Shown here piece by piece: positions 11,461 to 23,167 of a stretch of 64,000 nucleotides of DNA (within the stretch, counting starts at the first letter, position 1; every line of letters begins with the position of its first letter). The notes under the pieces are model-generated. The model did no database searches, was not told where the DNA came from, and was given only the letters and a program-made list of their open reading frames with translations. The stretch spans positions 2,104,827 through 2,168,826 of the forward strand of contig NC_054880.1 in NCBI RefSeq assembly GCF_018320785.1. The letters run 5' to 3'. The stretch comes from Cheilinus undulatus. Taxonomy: Eukaryota; Chordata; Actinopteri; Labriformes; Labridae. The translations under genes and the position numbers were made by a program.

Positions 11461-13210
11461 TTTCTGTTCTTAAATGGAGTGTAAAAGAAGACAGCTGCAA
11501 CAGCAACTCGGCCACCAAGTGGAAGACCATGTAAAATCCCAAAGCGGGGTCAACTGAACTTCCACTGGCATAAACAAATACTGTGCGGCTAGAACAGGGG
11601 TGTCAAACTCAGTCACAGCAAGGGCTGGATTCTGGATTCAGGAATATACTGAGGGCCTAACAGGGTCACCCTTTTAACCAGAAACTGTCAACCTTGTTTC
11701 ACTGTTATTAATAATAATAATAAAAAAAAAAATAATAATAAAAAGAAAACTTAGCACTGATGATGAATGATTCTGAAATTTAAAAAGTTAAAAACATAAG
11801 TTTATAGGCTCACAATCTGAGAAAAGTACATTTATTAGTTAAAAAAAACAAAACATGAAATTGAAAAAAAAACAAAAAACAAAAGTTTTTTAATGGTAAA
11901 TATATTAGAAAGAAGTCAAAATTGTGAGTGTAAAAGGTTAAACTATAGGATTATGAAGTCAAAGTTTGGAGTGAAAAATATGAGGGAAAATACAAAATAA
12001 TGGGTTAAGAAGGTCAAAATATGACTTTAAAAAATTACAATTATGACTCTTAAAGATCAAAGTATTATATGAGATGTCAAAATTGAATTGAAATGCTCGA
12101 AGAATGAAATTAAAAGTCAAAATCCTAAGTTTGAGTCCTAATTGTGAGATGCTAAATTGAAAAGGGGAAATTAAAACACAAATTAATTTATTTTCCCACA
12201 TTCCTGACTTCTTATCTAAATTTTTTCGCTCCTTACTTTTTCAGATTTTGTGACTTAACAAGGATATCTTAAATCATCAAGGATAAGTTTACATTTTTAA
12301 ACTTGAGGAAATCTGCAGACCTCATACTGATGTGCCAGTTATAACAGAAATATGAGATCATCTTGTGGGCCAGATTTAACTGTTCCACAGGCTGGATTTG
12401 GCCCCCAGGCCTTGAGTTTGACACCTGTGGGCTAGTGTATCATGCATGGCTTTCCATGGCTGAGCAGCTGCATGCAAGCTTCACATCACCAACTCCAATG
12501 CCAAGCATTCGATGGTGTGGTGTAAAGCACACTGACACTGGACTATGGGGAAGTGTAAACATCTTTTGTGGAGTGATAAATCACACTTCTCTGTTTGGCA
12601 GTCAGATGGGCGTGTCTGGATTTGGCCAATGCTGGGAAAACATTTCCTTTCTGATTGCACTGATTGCAAACTGTGAAGTTTGGTGAAGGAGGGATAATGG
12701 TATGGGGCTGATTTTTAGGGTTTGGGCAAGGCCCTGCATCTCCACTGAAGGCCAATCTTAATGCCTCAACATACCAAGACATTCTGGACAATGCTATGCT
12801 ACAAACTCTGCGGCAACAGTTTGAGGTAGGCCATTTTCTGTTCCAACATGCCTGTGCTCCAGTGCACAAAGCAAGGACTATAAAGACATGGATTGATGAG
12901 TTCAGTGTGGAAGAACCTGACTTGCCTGCACAGAGCTCTGACCTCAACCCCATCAAGCACCTCTGGGATGAACTGAAATTGAGACTGCGAACCATGACTT
13001 CATCTAAAAAACGCTCTACAAAATGATCACAGCTTCTCCAAGAAACACTCCAAAATCATGTGGAAAACCTTCCAAGAAGAGTGGAGGTGTTAAAGCTGCA
13101 AAAGGGGGCCAACTCCATATGAAAGTACAGTACATGTATTTGAAAAAAATATAATGATAGTCCTGTTGGTGTAATGATTAGGCATCTTAATACTTTTGTC
13201 CACATAATGT
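11461..13210 (+). mobile_element. Tc1-like transposon, decayed, split by a hAT insertion
   Basis: Transposase sequence begins near 11500 (before the hAT at 11595-12429) and resumes from 12430 to about 13026. Recognisable pieces are KARTIKTWIDEF and SSDLNPIKHLWDELK, matching the C-terminal DDE domain of fish Tc1 elements. The right end 'aatacttttgtccacataatgta' is the usual Tc1-like terminus. The second catalytic Asp motif reads FQHACAPVHKA instead of the usual Q-D-N-A-P-H-type sequence. The Glu of the third motif (NPIEHLW) is Lys. The frame has several breaks, so the element is inactive. The left terminus is missing. Confidence 0.85.
11595..12429. mobile_element. Non-autonomous hAT element nested in Tc1
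   Basis: The ends are 'caggggtgtcaaactca' and 'ttgagtttgacacctgtg'. The flanking octamers are ggctagaa on the left and ggctagtg on the right, a 6/8 match consistent with an 8-bp hAT target duplication. The interior is A-rich with 'aaaattatgac' phrases and has no transposase. It interrupts Tc1-like transposase sequence, so it is younger than that element. A related, inverted copy lies at 18031-18431. Confidence 0.85.
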
Positions 13211-13654
13211 ATATGCTGTCAGTTTATGGCATCTCAGGTTCATAAATAGGCTGTTTGTCCAGTTCAAAGAGACTCTGATCAGACTATTATAAGCACCTAC
13301 TCACTGGTTACTGGATTTTGGTTCATAATTACCATTAAACTGTACAGTTTTCTATCTCAAGATTTGAAATCCTTAAAACCCAATGTTTTCTATTGACTGC
13401 TATTAAATCTAATGGAATGTTTTAACCGATAAAGGGGCGAGATCAGAATATTTTGGGTGATTGCTCTCATCATGTAGGAAGATTCAAGTTGTTTCATTTT
13501 CAAATCATATTTTAAAATGGAAATTGAGCAACTTGACTTGGATACTTTAAAGGCCACTGTTAATGAATGTTTCAAGATCTCATTTTTTATATTGTTACTA
13601 ATACATTTATGATTTTTGACCGACACTGCCTGGGAGAATTTTCTGTCACAAACA
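13211..13654. other. 3' flank of ZNF-2
   Basis: Unique AT-rich sequence between the Tc1-like right end and the ZNF-2 stop codon. The 3' untranslated region of ZNF-2 should lie here. No other feature is seen. Confidence 0.45.
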
Positions 13655-16600
13655 CTACAACTTAAAGTTCTCTCCTGTGTGGATATTGGAGTGACTTTTT
13701 AGATCAGCAATTTGACTGAAACTTTCACCACAGACTGAGCAACTGAACGGCATCACCCCTGTATGGATACATAAATGTCTTTGAAGATGTGCATTCCTTC
13801 TGAATGTTTTACCACAGTCAATACAACTAAACGGTTTCTCTCCTGTGTGAATTTTAGAGTGAATTTTTAGATGTCCTTTTCTTCTGAATCTTTTACCACA
13901 GTCGATACAACTGAACGGTTTCTCTCCTGTGTGGATAAGAAAGTGTTTACTCCGATCTCCTTGCAGGGAAAATCTTTGACCACAAACTGAACAACTGAAT
14001 GGTTTCTCTCCTGTGTGGACCCTCATATGTGTCACAAGCTCTGCTCTCCAAATAAACCCTTTGTTACAAAGAGAGCAGCTGAAAGGTCTTTCTGCTGAAT
14101 GGCGCAACATGTGTTGTCGTAAAGTTTTCTTACTCTGGTATATTTTACCACAAACTGTGCAACTTGCTTGGTTTTCTTCTGCATGGATTTCTTGGAGCTC
14201 CTGATGTTGTTCCCTCTGTCCAAAACTTGGAGCACATTCAGAGAAGCTCACTGATGGATATCCAGAGTTACATTTCACATAACCTACAGCTACTTCTTTA
14301 TTTTGCTGAACGTTCAAACCTTCCTGATGTTCCTCACTCTCCCTCCAATCCCCACTGTCATCGATATTAAATTCAGGAAGGTCCGCAGTCTCGTCTGGCA
14401 ACAGCTGTAAATGACTGTCTGGATGAAAGTTTCTGTCTGCTTCTTGGCTGCCACAGTCCTCTCCATAAACTTCTGTTTTCAAATACTCATTTTCACTTTG
14501 GTTTTCATCGAGCTGTGAGGACTGAGCTTTTACTCCATTCTTGACAGTGGCAGAGGTGAATATAAACCTATTGCTGTAAGGCTCCTCTGCTCCTTGAAAC
14601 TGCTCACTTTCCTGTTTGGTCCACAGTTCCTCCTGTTCCTCTTTTATGCCTGCTGGTTCTGGTGGCTTCTCCTGGTTCAGGCTCGAGTTCCTCTCCTGCT
14701 GCTGAGAGAGAAACTCTTCTTTCCTCACCACAAGCTGCTGGACATCTGTGAATATCAAAGACAGAAAACAAACCAAAACATTAATTTGTTGTAAGCGCAA
14801 CCTCAAGGTAAAACTGTGAAGACTTTGATTATTCCGTCATCTACTGTAGAATCTGGAGAATTTTTTGTGCACAAGGGACAAGGCCAAAGGTCTGATAAGG
14901 CCCTCAGGTGACATTGCATTAAAAACAGGCATAATTCTGTACTGGAAATCACTGCATGGGCTAAGGGAAACTTCCAAACATCACCGTTTGTCAACAGAGT
15001 TGGCCATCCCATCCACAAATGCAAGTGAAAGCTGTATCATGCCAAGAAGAAGCCTTATTCAAACGAAGTCCAGAAACGCCACCGTATTCTCATCTGACAT
15101 GTTGTTTACACTCTATTGTGCATAAAATACGGGTCTATGAGGTTCGCATGGGGTTGCTTTCTATTAGAAAACTTTCATGCAGTGTTTTTCACACAAAGAT
15201 GACATCTGGGTGTGACACTTTAATATTATTTATTAACAGCTACCACAGTATTTTACAATCATTTTTCCTTTCTTTCACTTTTTTCTTTATATAGACTCAT
15301 TACTGTGCGTGCCGAATGGGACATGCTCACAAATGTTCCCCCTGTAAATACATGTATGAAGATTGATGCCTGATGTTTAAAACTGAGTTTCTTACAGCTC
15401 TGTTTACTCTGGGTTGCTACACGACCTCATTAACAAAGTGTCTTAGAGCTCATTTGCTAAGATTATGGATAATCAAGTGAAACATTTAAAAAGGAAACTG
15501 ATGTTATTTGAGCATCTTAATACAACTCACTGACTATAAACACTGTGAAAAACATAAACAAAATAAATCTACAAAACCAGAATTGGTGGGCTGACTCCTC
15601 TGTTACCCCTACTGCCCAAGCATATTGTCATTCTGTGGGAAACAATGGTATTGGTGGTGCAAAGGTATCAGACTGATTGAAACAGACTGAAATGTATAAA
15701 GCAGTGGTTCTCAACCTTGGGGTCTGGACCCCCTTTGGGGTCACGAGATACTGAGAGGGGATCTCCAGATGCCCTCAAAAAACATTTTTAAATTCACGCT
15801 GTTGCAATTTTAAACCAGTTTTGTCACATTTTTTTTTACCCCTTTCATCATTTTTTTTCCCACCAATTCTAACACATTTTTGCCATTCAACACCTTTTTT
15901 TCAGTTTTAATTCTTTCCATCACTTTTTTCTGCCTGTTTTGCCACTTCTAAACAATTCTTGCCACTGAAGCTTAACGTTGCCTCTGTTGACCCCTTATTG
16001 GCACTATTAAACCATTTTTACACCCATTTTTTCCCCCATTTTAACCACATTTCACCATTTGATATGCCTTATTTTGGTAGTTTAACCAATTTCCGCCAAT
16101 ATCTTCATCTTTTTTCTTTCTCAGTTAACCCTTCTTTGCCAGTTTATATCAATTTCCCATCCCATTTCACCTAATTTCCACCCATTTTTGCCAATTTAAA
16201 GCAATTTCAGCCACATTTTAACTCCCTTTTACCACTTTACCATTTATGCCCATTTTTGCCACTTCTAACCCATTTCTGCTACTTTTAAAATCCAACTTCA
16301 CCACCTTTTCCACCATTTTGTTGCCATTTATAGCCCATTTTAGCTATTTTAAACCATTTCCATTCTTTTTTTTTTTTTATATATAAAAAGAAAGACTTTT
16401 TACCACACACATGAAAACATAAAACAATTTCTTTCTTTGATAAGAGTGGTTCTTATTCAGGTTAAATATAAAATATGGGTATTGCAACTTAACTCCACCT
16501 TGGACCATGGTTTTGCTGACCTCCATGGACCCCCAGTTTAGTTGGATGCCAGAAAGCTCTCCCATTCCCCCCCCTTAATGGACAGCCTTGTCTGCCATGA

Positions 16601-17022
16601 CTATTCTTGAGTGTGCATGGCTGTTTTCAACCACCTTCAGGTGCAGTGGGGGTCCCCGAACTCAACAGCTGGCTGAGGCGGAGTGATACTTAGAGTGAAA
16701 AGTCTCGGTGATGTTGGCTGATTTTGATAAACGGTATAGTTTTTTTTCGCTTCTAACATTTCAACAGAAGGTGGCAGATATTTTTTTAATTAAAATAACT
16801 TATTATTAAAACAATATAACGATACTAACCTGCTCTGTGTAACTGGACTCCAGGGTTTAAGACGGCCTCCAGCAGTTTTTGTTGTCGCTGGTTTTCCTCT
16901 TTAGATCGACATAGTTGTTCCTCGTACTCTGCTATCGTTCTTTCAAACAGCTCAAATATCTCTTCAGCAGCCGCAGTCAGCTTCTGGTTGACTGTAAATC
17001 TCAGCATTTGGACTTTAGACAT
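13655..17022 (-). CDS. ZNF-2: C2H2 zinc-finger protein
   Basis: Exons 17022-16830 and 14745-13655 join in phase 1 (G|gttagt donor, cacag|AT acceptor) to give about 427 residues starting MSKVQMLRFTVNQKLTAAAE. The first 64 residues are the family module, including [19 protein letters not shown]. The Gln/Glu-rich linker carries sumoylation-type motifs IKEE and LKTE. Six C2H2 fingers lie at about residues 260-419, with HTGEKPF linkers. The last linker is altered to HTGVMPF, and the protein stops soon after the sixth finger (HTGENFKL). The exon-1 sequence is intermediate between ZNF-1 and the tandem group, and the finger frameworks (CGKRFRRKGHL) differ from the 'CDKKF' type of ZNF-3 to ZNF-7. A nuclear DNA-binding role is expected; the target is unknown. 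Confidence 0.9.
14746..16829 (-). other. Intron of ZNF-2
   Basis: A 2.08 kb intron. The part near exon 2 (to about 15700) is unique. The rest is occupied by the hAT/T-rich block from 15702 and by GC-richer sequence at 16490-16690 that may be the right end of that element. Confidence 0.55.
15702..16380. mobile_element. hAT-type end plus T-rich degenerate repeat
   Basis: It begins with 'cagtggttctcaaccttgg' and 'ggggtcacgagatactgag', a Charlie-like hAT terminus widespread in vertebrates. From about 15835 it passes into degenerate 'ccatttttgccactttt' repeats up to a poly-T stretch at about 16367-16378. A matching right terminus and target duplication were not found. Confidence 0.7.
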
Positions 17023-17238
17023 CTCTACTAAACTATTCAGACACTTCTTTCAGTCACAGCCCGTCAAGACTCATCCGCTCGCCCCGAGTGCTAAAGCTAA
17101 CCATGAAGCTAACTGCATTTACGTCATGGGGTCTTCTTCTTCGTGGTCAATGTATTGTACTTGTAACCAGAGTAGAGGCTCATTACGGCCACCTACTGGG
17201 TTGGAGTGTGGACCAGGGCAGCTATTGAGTGATAGAAC
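17023..17238. promoter_or_regulatory. Upstream region of ZNF-2
   Basis: A 216-base GC-richer interval directly upstream of the ZNF-2 start codon. It contains 'tttacgtcatgg' near 17119-17131, similar to a CRE/ATF half-site. It does not contain the paired 'gccgccatgtt' and 'acttccgg' motifs of the tandem group. Promoter assignment rests on position only. Confidence 0.4.
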
Positions 17239-17825
17239 CAAGGTTGTTATAGATCACTAAAACTAACTAAATAACTAAAACCAAAATTCAAAAATCATTT
17301 TAGTGAACTAAAACTAAATAAAAACTAAGCTTTACCAAAAAACAAAAACTAGCTAAAATTGTCTAGTGCTCTTACAAAATTAACTAAAATAAAATTAAAA
17401 TGGAGACAAAATATCCTTGGTTTTAGTTTTTAACACAACTATACTGACTGGCACCGATACCCAAGTCTGGGGAGAGTAAAATTGCCTGATCTGATTGGTT
17501 AAGACTTCACATAGTGGTAGTTTTATCTCTGGAGTTGTATTTAAACATCATCTTTAAGTAAATAGAATAATAAGTGATGAGTAGCCTGTTTAATATGTTT
17601 TTAAAAAAGTATGACATTCCTTCAGCCCCGACATCTGTAAAAAAAACTAAAACTTACACTAAAGCTAATAAAAAGTAAACTAAAATAAAGCATTTTTGCA
17701 AAATAAAAACTAAACTAACAAACCAGTAGTAAAAACTAATAAAATCTAAACTGAAATTGAACACAGAAAGTCAAAATGAAAAAACAATAAAAAACAATAA
17801 AAAATCTCCAACTATTACAACCTCG
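17239..17825. mobile_element. Non-autonomous hAT element with perfect 8-bp duplication
   Basis: It starts 'caaggttgttata' and ends 'ttacaacctcg'. It is flanked by the perfect octamer gatagaac at 17231-17238 and 17826-17833. The interior is made of 'aactaaaact' phrases and has no coding frame. Confidence 0.88.
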
Positions 17826-17837
17826 GATAGAACAAAA

Positions 17838-18020
17838 TACAGGTGTATCTAAAAAAAAATTGGAATATCGTAAAAAAGTTCATGTATTCTGTTATTTAAT
17901 CGAAAAGTAAAACTTCCATATATTACAGATTCACCATTAAAAAGTTAATGTTTCAATATTTTTTTTTTTTGTTTTAATCTTGATGATTACAGGCTACAGC
18001 TCAGAAAATCAAAAACTAAA
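17838..18020. repeat. DNA transposon terminus remnant ('aggtgtatctaaaaaaaaattgg')
   Basis: The sequence contains 'ttggaatatcgtaaaaaagt' and resembles the ends of a fish Tc1/mariner-type family. Only one end is recognisable; it runs into the hAT remnant at 18031. Confidence 0.45.
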
Positions 18021-18030
18021 TATCTTAGAA

Positions 18031-18431
18031 CAAAGGTGTCAAACTCAAGGCCCAGGGGCTAAATCCGGTCTGTGGTACAGTTGTATCCGGCCCGCAAGAT
18101 CATATGATCTTTTAATCATAACTGCCCCACTGATATGAAGTCTGCAGATTTCCTCCAGTATAAATGTGTAAAACTTAACCTTGATTATTTAAAATAGCAT
18201 TGTAAAATAAATAAAAGTAAAGGGCAAAAATAATTAGACAAAGAGTCAGGAAGGTGGGAAAAGAAATTAATGTTGTCATTTCATATTTTCAATTTGGCAT
18301 CAAACAATTCTGACTAAAACTTATGATTTTGACATTTTCATATCATATTTAATCATAAAAATTCACAATTTAAAATTCCAAGTCATATTTTGGTATCATG
18401 AACTTTTCCTTGAGACCTAAGTGCACCTGTG
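18031..18431. mobile_element. hAT remnant, same family as 11595-12429, inverted
   Basis: The left side 'caaaggtgtcaaactcaagg' followed by 'tccggcccgcaagatcat' is homologous to the reverse complement of the right part of 11595-12429. The right side decays to 'gtgcacctgtgtttgata'. No target duplication is visible. Confidence 0.65.
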
Positions 18432-19025
18432 TTTGATACTCACAAATATGTGAAAGCAGCACTCCTAAGCCATCTTGGCTTTTTTTAAAATCAAAAATTA
18501 GCAGATGTGTTTATGATTATATATTTTATTGCTGACATAAACAGAATTTCTTCAAGGACTTGTGCTCAACCTTGCCCTGCTCAGAGGCCACACTGAATAA
18601 AATATTGGTGCAATCCAACATTCCAATCCACAAACATCCTATTCTTCCCTTAAAACAATGCACATTTGAGAATATGAAAACTGCATTGGTTTAGTTAATT
18701 CATCAGCTAGATAAGTCATATGCAAGCATACAGTTCATCAGGCACAACAGAAAAACACTGAACGATAAACATTCCTGCTATATTATTTGCATATGTAGAA
18801 AACAGGGATAATATCAGCCAACACTGATGTTAAGCTGATACATCTGTGCATCCTAATAAGAGCTATGTGCAGCGGAGTAGCTGCAGGATTGAGTATAGCA
18901 GGCTTAGAGTTTAAACTTGACTGATGTTCTCTGATCTCCCTCCAATCATCTTATTCATCTCCAGGCTCTTGTTGTACATCTTTTTAAATATCTGAGTTAC
19001 TGCCTGGCTCTCATCTTACATAGTC
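18432..19025. other. 3' flank of ZNF-3 (repeat-unit sequence)
   Basis: The sequence from about 18550 is shared with the other tandem units: 'acttgtgctcaaccttgccc' recurs near 58160, and 'catcaggcacaacagaaaaac' recurs near 39238 and, slightly changed, near 25697 and 59000. It marks the start of the repeated unit and probably includes the ZNF-3 3' untranslated region. One candidate poly(A) signal on the minus strand lies at 18525-18530. Confidence 0.6.
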
Positions 19026-21173
19026 CTACTCATTAGCTCTTCTTCTTTTATTTGATGAAATCTGGCCACTGGTACACTTGTGGTTTTTTACCTGAGTAAA
19101 CCGTGAAAATTTCTGATCACAGAGCTCACAGCTGAAGGGTTTCTCTCTTGAGTGGATCACCATGTGTTTAGTCAACTGAGACTTTTGGTTAAACTTTTTA
19201 TCACAGTGAGGGCAGCTAAAAGGTTTCTTTCCTGTGTGGATCAGCATGTGTGTAGTCAGATTAGACTTGTGGCTAAATTTTTTATCACACTGAGGACAGC
19301 TGAAGGGCTTCTCTCCTGTGTGGACAAACATGTGTGAAGTCAGCTGAGACTTGTGAATAAACTTTTTATCACACTCAGAGCAGCTAAGGGGTTTCTCTCC
19401 TGTGTGGATCACCATGTGTGAAGTCAGATAAGACTTGTGACAAAACGTTTTATCACACTCAAAGCAGCTGAAGGGTTTCTCTCCTGTGTGGACCAACATG
19501 TGTCTATTCAGATGAGATTTGTGGTAAAACGTTTTATCACACTCAGAGCAGCTGAAGGGTTTCTCTCCTGTGTGGATCACCATGTGTGTAATCAGCTGAG
19601 ACTTGAGAATAAACTTTTTATCACACTCAGAGCAGCTGAAGGGTTTCTCTCCTGTGTGCACCAACATGTGTGTGTTCAGATGAATCTTTTGGAAAAACTT
19701 TTTATCACACTCAGAGCAGCTGAAGGGTTTCTTTCCTGTGTGGATAACCATGTGTTTAGTCAGAGTTGACTTATACTTAAACCTATTACCACAGTCAGAG
19801 CAGCTGAAGGGTTTGTCTTTTTGGTGTGTTCTCATATGCTCAGCAAGATCATATTTTCTTCTGAATGTTTTACTGCACTGAGAGCAGCTGTGTGATTTCT
19901 TGACACTGTCATCAATTTCAGCTTCAGAGCAGTCTTCAGTCTTGTCCTGACTCTCTGAATGTAAATGTCTCTCTGGTTCTGAGTTCCTGGTCTGCTCTGG
20001 TCCACCACAGTCCTCTCCATCAGCTCCCGTTTTCATCCCTTCACTTTGTATTTCATTAAGCTGTGAGAACCGAGGTTTCTCTTCATCATCTTCAGTCTTC
20101 ACTGAGACAGGAGCAAAGGGGAACTTGATGGTATAAGCCTCATCCAGTCCCTCCTGACTGCTCCACAGTTCCTCCCCTTCCTCTTTAATGTGTGGAGGCT
20201 CAGCGTCCTCTTGGTCCAGACTAGAGCTCCACTCCTGCTGCTTAAAAGGAACCTCTTCTTGAGTCACTTGCAGTTGCTGGTTGTCTGTTAGACACACAGA
20301 AATGCAACAACACAAACAGAATGGAACATTAAAACTGTATGCTACTCCAGAAGTTCAATGTAACAAAGAAATAATACTCAGGTATAGTTCTTAAAGATTT
20401 TGTCATGGATATTGTACTCCTCCTTAGTTTCATATAGGTCAACTGCTCCTGTTGCTCTCCCTTTATTTCCTTGATAAAATGTACTTTAGCCCAGAACACA
20501 TTCCCTGAGAACCGTTGTTATTGTTTCCTCTGAACCAGCATTTGGTGGTCCAATAATTTAGGATGTTTTAAAATAGAAAGTGGGTCTTAAAATGATGTGA
20601 ACTTTGAGCTTAAAGCAGAAGGTAGAAATAATGCAAAATCAGGAATGCCAACATTATTAAAGAAGGTCCTACACTACAAAACATTTAAAACACGGCCCTG
20701 AGAGATCCGAGAAGTAGAATTATACACATCATGTACACATTAAAGTGCATTTTTCAAAGAATAGTTTACAAAACCTCCTACTTTTCTCCTTTTTGAAAAA
20801 TGTTCTCCTCTCTCGGCCTTTACTGTAAAAACTGGTTTAGAAATAGGAGAAAAAGTCACTAAAATTATAATAACCGTTGACGACCGTTACCGTAAAGTTT
20901 AGAATACAACCTCTTCTGCAACACTGTCCATTTGTTTAAAGTCGGTCCAAACAGAACGAGAACAATGACTGAGGGAAAAATGAACAAACCTGCTCTGTGA
21001 AAGCGAAGGTGAACATCGTCCAGAAGTTTTTGTTTTCGCTCGTCTTCCTCTTTACATCGACAAAGTTGTTCCTCGTATTCTGCTATCGTTCTTTCAAAGA
21101 CTCCAAAAATCTCTTCAGCAGCAGCAGTCAGTCTCTGGTTAAAAAAATCTCTCAGTGTCTCGACTCCTGGCAT
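19026..21173 (-). CDS. ZNF-3: tandem-array C2H2 zinc-finger protein, extended C-terminus
   Basis: Exons 21173-20990 (61 codons plus one base) and 20284-19026 give about 480 residues; the phase-1 junction makes Asp62. The start is the ATG of [11 protein letters not shown]; a GTG two codons upstream is not used. Residues 1-61 are the family module. The acidic linker has IKEE (about 95) and VKTE (about 123), both sumoylation-type motifs. Nine intact C2H2 fingers plus a terminal finger ending NHKC span about residues 195-469. It lacks a segment of about 26 residues (DDWR...DDDRSDN) present before finger 1 in ZNF-4 to ZNF-7. The family stop after CTSGQIS is changed from TAA to TCA, adding SNKRRRANE, a basic tail. 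Its intron is only 0.7 kb because the middle found in sister introns is absent. A nuclear DNA-binding regulator is likely. Confidence 0.92.
20285..20989 (-). other. Short intron of ZNF-3
   Basis: The 705-base intron matches both ends of the 3.9-8.4 kb introns of ZNF-4, -5 and -6. It skips their middle: near 20718 'gagaagtagaatt' runs straight into 'acacatcatgtacacattaaagtg'. Confidence 0.75.
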
Positions 21174-21704
21174 TTTCACACAGTTATAATGGCTTATTCG
21201 TTCTGGAGAAGACTACAACCACTCCATCAAACAGCAACTTTGACTGTTTCTCCACTCATATCTCCAGGTTGAATGCTAAGCTAAGCTAGCTTTGTAGTTT
21301 ACGGGTAGATGACTGAGGGAGAGAAAACTGAGAAAAACATTTAAAGCTTAAAGTCCATTCAGTTGACAGAATGAGCATCTGAGAGATTAGAATCGCTAAT
21401 CTCTCATTAAAAGTTACGTAGAAAATAGAATTGTTTGATTAAGCACCATGTTGCTAAATACAGAGTGAGGCTGTGGCAAAAAAGTCACTTCCGGTTCAAC
21501 GCTGTTCGTGTCCTTCAAAATAAATGAAGTTTTGGCTCCCCACAAATTTCATAAGTTAAAGGAAAAGAAAGCGTTTTAATTTTTCAGTACTTCAAATTAC
21601 AGACTTTAACTTTCTGCGCAAAGTTTCGAGTACTTAAACTTCCTTTTTGAAAACTGGGTTGTACAGAAAGCAGCAGTGTTGATAGCAGCTACAGTCTTGT
21701 AGAT
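21174..21704 (-). promoter_or_regulatory. Promoter region of ZNF-3
   Basis: Homologous to the upstream regions of ZNF-4, -5 and -6 ('gctaagctaagctagctttg', 'gttgacagaatgagc'). An ETS-type site 'acttccgg' lies at 21487-21494. The position that carries 'gccgccatgtt' (YY1-like) in the other three reads 'agcaccatgtt' here (21442-21452), so that site is weakened. Confidence 0.6.
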
Positions 21705-21771
21705 CAGTGGTTCCTCACCTTTTTTTCCTCAGGGCCCCATACTCATACCTAAGAAAAACCAAGCCCCTCAT
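21705..21771. mobile_element. Left end of unit-wide hAT element, interrupted
   Basis: 'cagtggttcctcacctttttt' and following sequence match the left ends of the hAT copies at 37534, 45486 and 54142, at the same place in the repeat unit. It is cut off at 21772 by the next hAT element. Confidence 0.75.
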
Positions 21772-23070
21772 CAGAGGTGGGTAGTAACGCGTTACATTTA
21801 CTCCGTTACATCTACTTGAGTTTGTTTTTTTAAATCCTACTTCTGAGAGTAGTTTTTGAGCAGAGTACTTTTTTATTCCTATTCCGTTATTTGTGATTAA
21901 AATACTATACTTCTACTCCGTTACATTGGGCATACACTGGTCTCTACTTTTACTTGTCTATAATTTATTTTCAGTAAGTTTTTTTTACACTCAGCTGAGC
22001 TTTACAGCAGCGCGAGGTAAAATCTTCAGCACCACAGAGTAAACGGAGGAGTGACCCCTCCCCCTTAACTATTAACAGTTGGAGATCATGGCTGAAGATG
22101 TAATACCTGCGTCTCCTTCAGAGGAGCATGTTCATCCCTGGACCAACAGCGGGACTCTTTGCCTTTCAAACGACGAGGAACAGCCACCTAATGCGCTGCC
22201 TACTGTGTCAACATGGTAGTACATCAAACGGTGGAAATCTCAAGCTTCAAATAGCATGTAAAATCTATAGATTGTTATGGTAAGCAAGCTAAACAAGCTA
22301 ACGACTACTACTAGCTAAACGCGTAAGTTCAAATCTCTGTGTTAACTTTCAGACTGCAAAGACACTGTTGTGTCAGTGATTAATGATGTCACGTGTCCAA
22401 CCACCTCTGCAACTCTGCCACAAATGTGATTTTACACGGCATTATGTAACGTGACGTCGTAGGTGATACTATTATTATGTGCATGTGGCACGTCTCTTAT
22501 ATGAGTGATTATACCTAACATTGTTATAACGTGGGGCTAGTGGGCAAAAGTTGTTTTTGGTTTTATTAAGTTTCAGTTTGGCTTGCCGAATTTGTTGAGG
22601 GACAATCAGGATAAAAAAAAAACATAAATTGGAGCTAAAAAGTAAAAAATAGGCTAAATTAAAAAGGGCATAAAGTCAGAAATGAGGCCAATTCATTTGA
22701 TTAATTTCATAAATATGAGCCAAAAATCATTCAGACATGATAAAATAAATATAATGTGATCAAAAAGTAAAAACTGCAAGGTACAAATTCCTGTAAATGA
22801 GATTAAAATCATCATGTAGAAAGAAGATAACTATTATGAAAGAGTCTGTTTTTTCTCATTGTACTGAAATTTTCATCCCATGTACAATGAGTACCTTCAT
22901 CATCATTTGCACAAAATGAAGGTACTCATGAAGTTACTCACTACTTGAGTAGTCTTTTAATAAGGTATTTACTTTACTCTTACTCAGGTACTTATTTTGA
23001 TGAGTACTTTTACTTCTACTTGAGTAATTATTATCGCTAAGCAGCAGTAACTGTGTACTCTACACACCAA
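21772..23070. mobile_element. hAT terminal region ('cagaggtgggtagtaacgcg')
   Basis: It starts with 'cagaggtgggtagtaacgcg', a common fish hAT terminus, followed by the 'tctacttgagtttg' subterminal motif. Related 'tacttgagtag' and 'tacttctacttgagtaatt' motifs occur near 22949 and 23017, with a degenerate 'gtgtactctacacacc' at 23051-23066 that may be the opposite end. A short frame starting MAEDVIPASP at 22088 stops after about 43 codons. Either this is a complete 1.3 kb non-autonomous copy, or it is the 5' part of the transposase-bearing element that follows. Confidence 0.65.
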
Positions 23071-23167
23071 TGATGATATCACAATTTTATCATGTTGACT
23101 TTTGTTTATTGTTCATATGAAAGGCAAGTAACAGAAACTATATTTACATATATTTTCTTTTATCCAG

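Noticed and set aside
12543-12995. A 150-aa minus-strand frame
   Set aside because: It lies antisense to the decayed Tc1 transposase and has no domain of its own.
20990-21179. GTG start two codons upstream of the module (MKMPGV reading)
   Set aside because: The codon is GTG; the conserved ATG at MPGV (21173 and equivalents in the sister genes) is the proper start.
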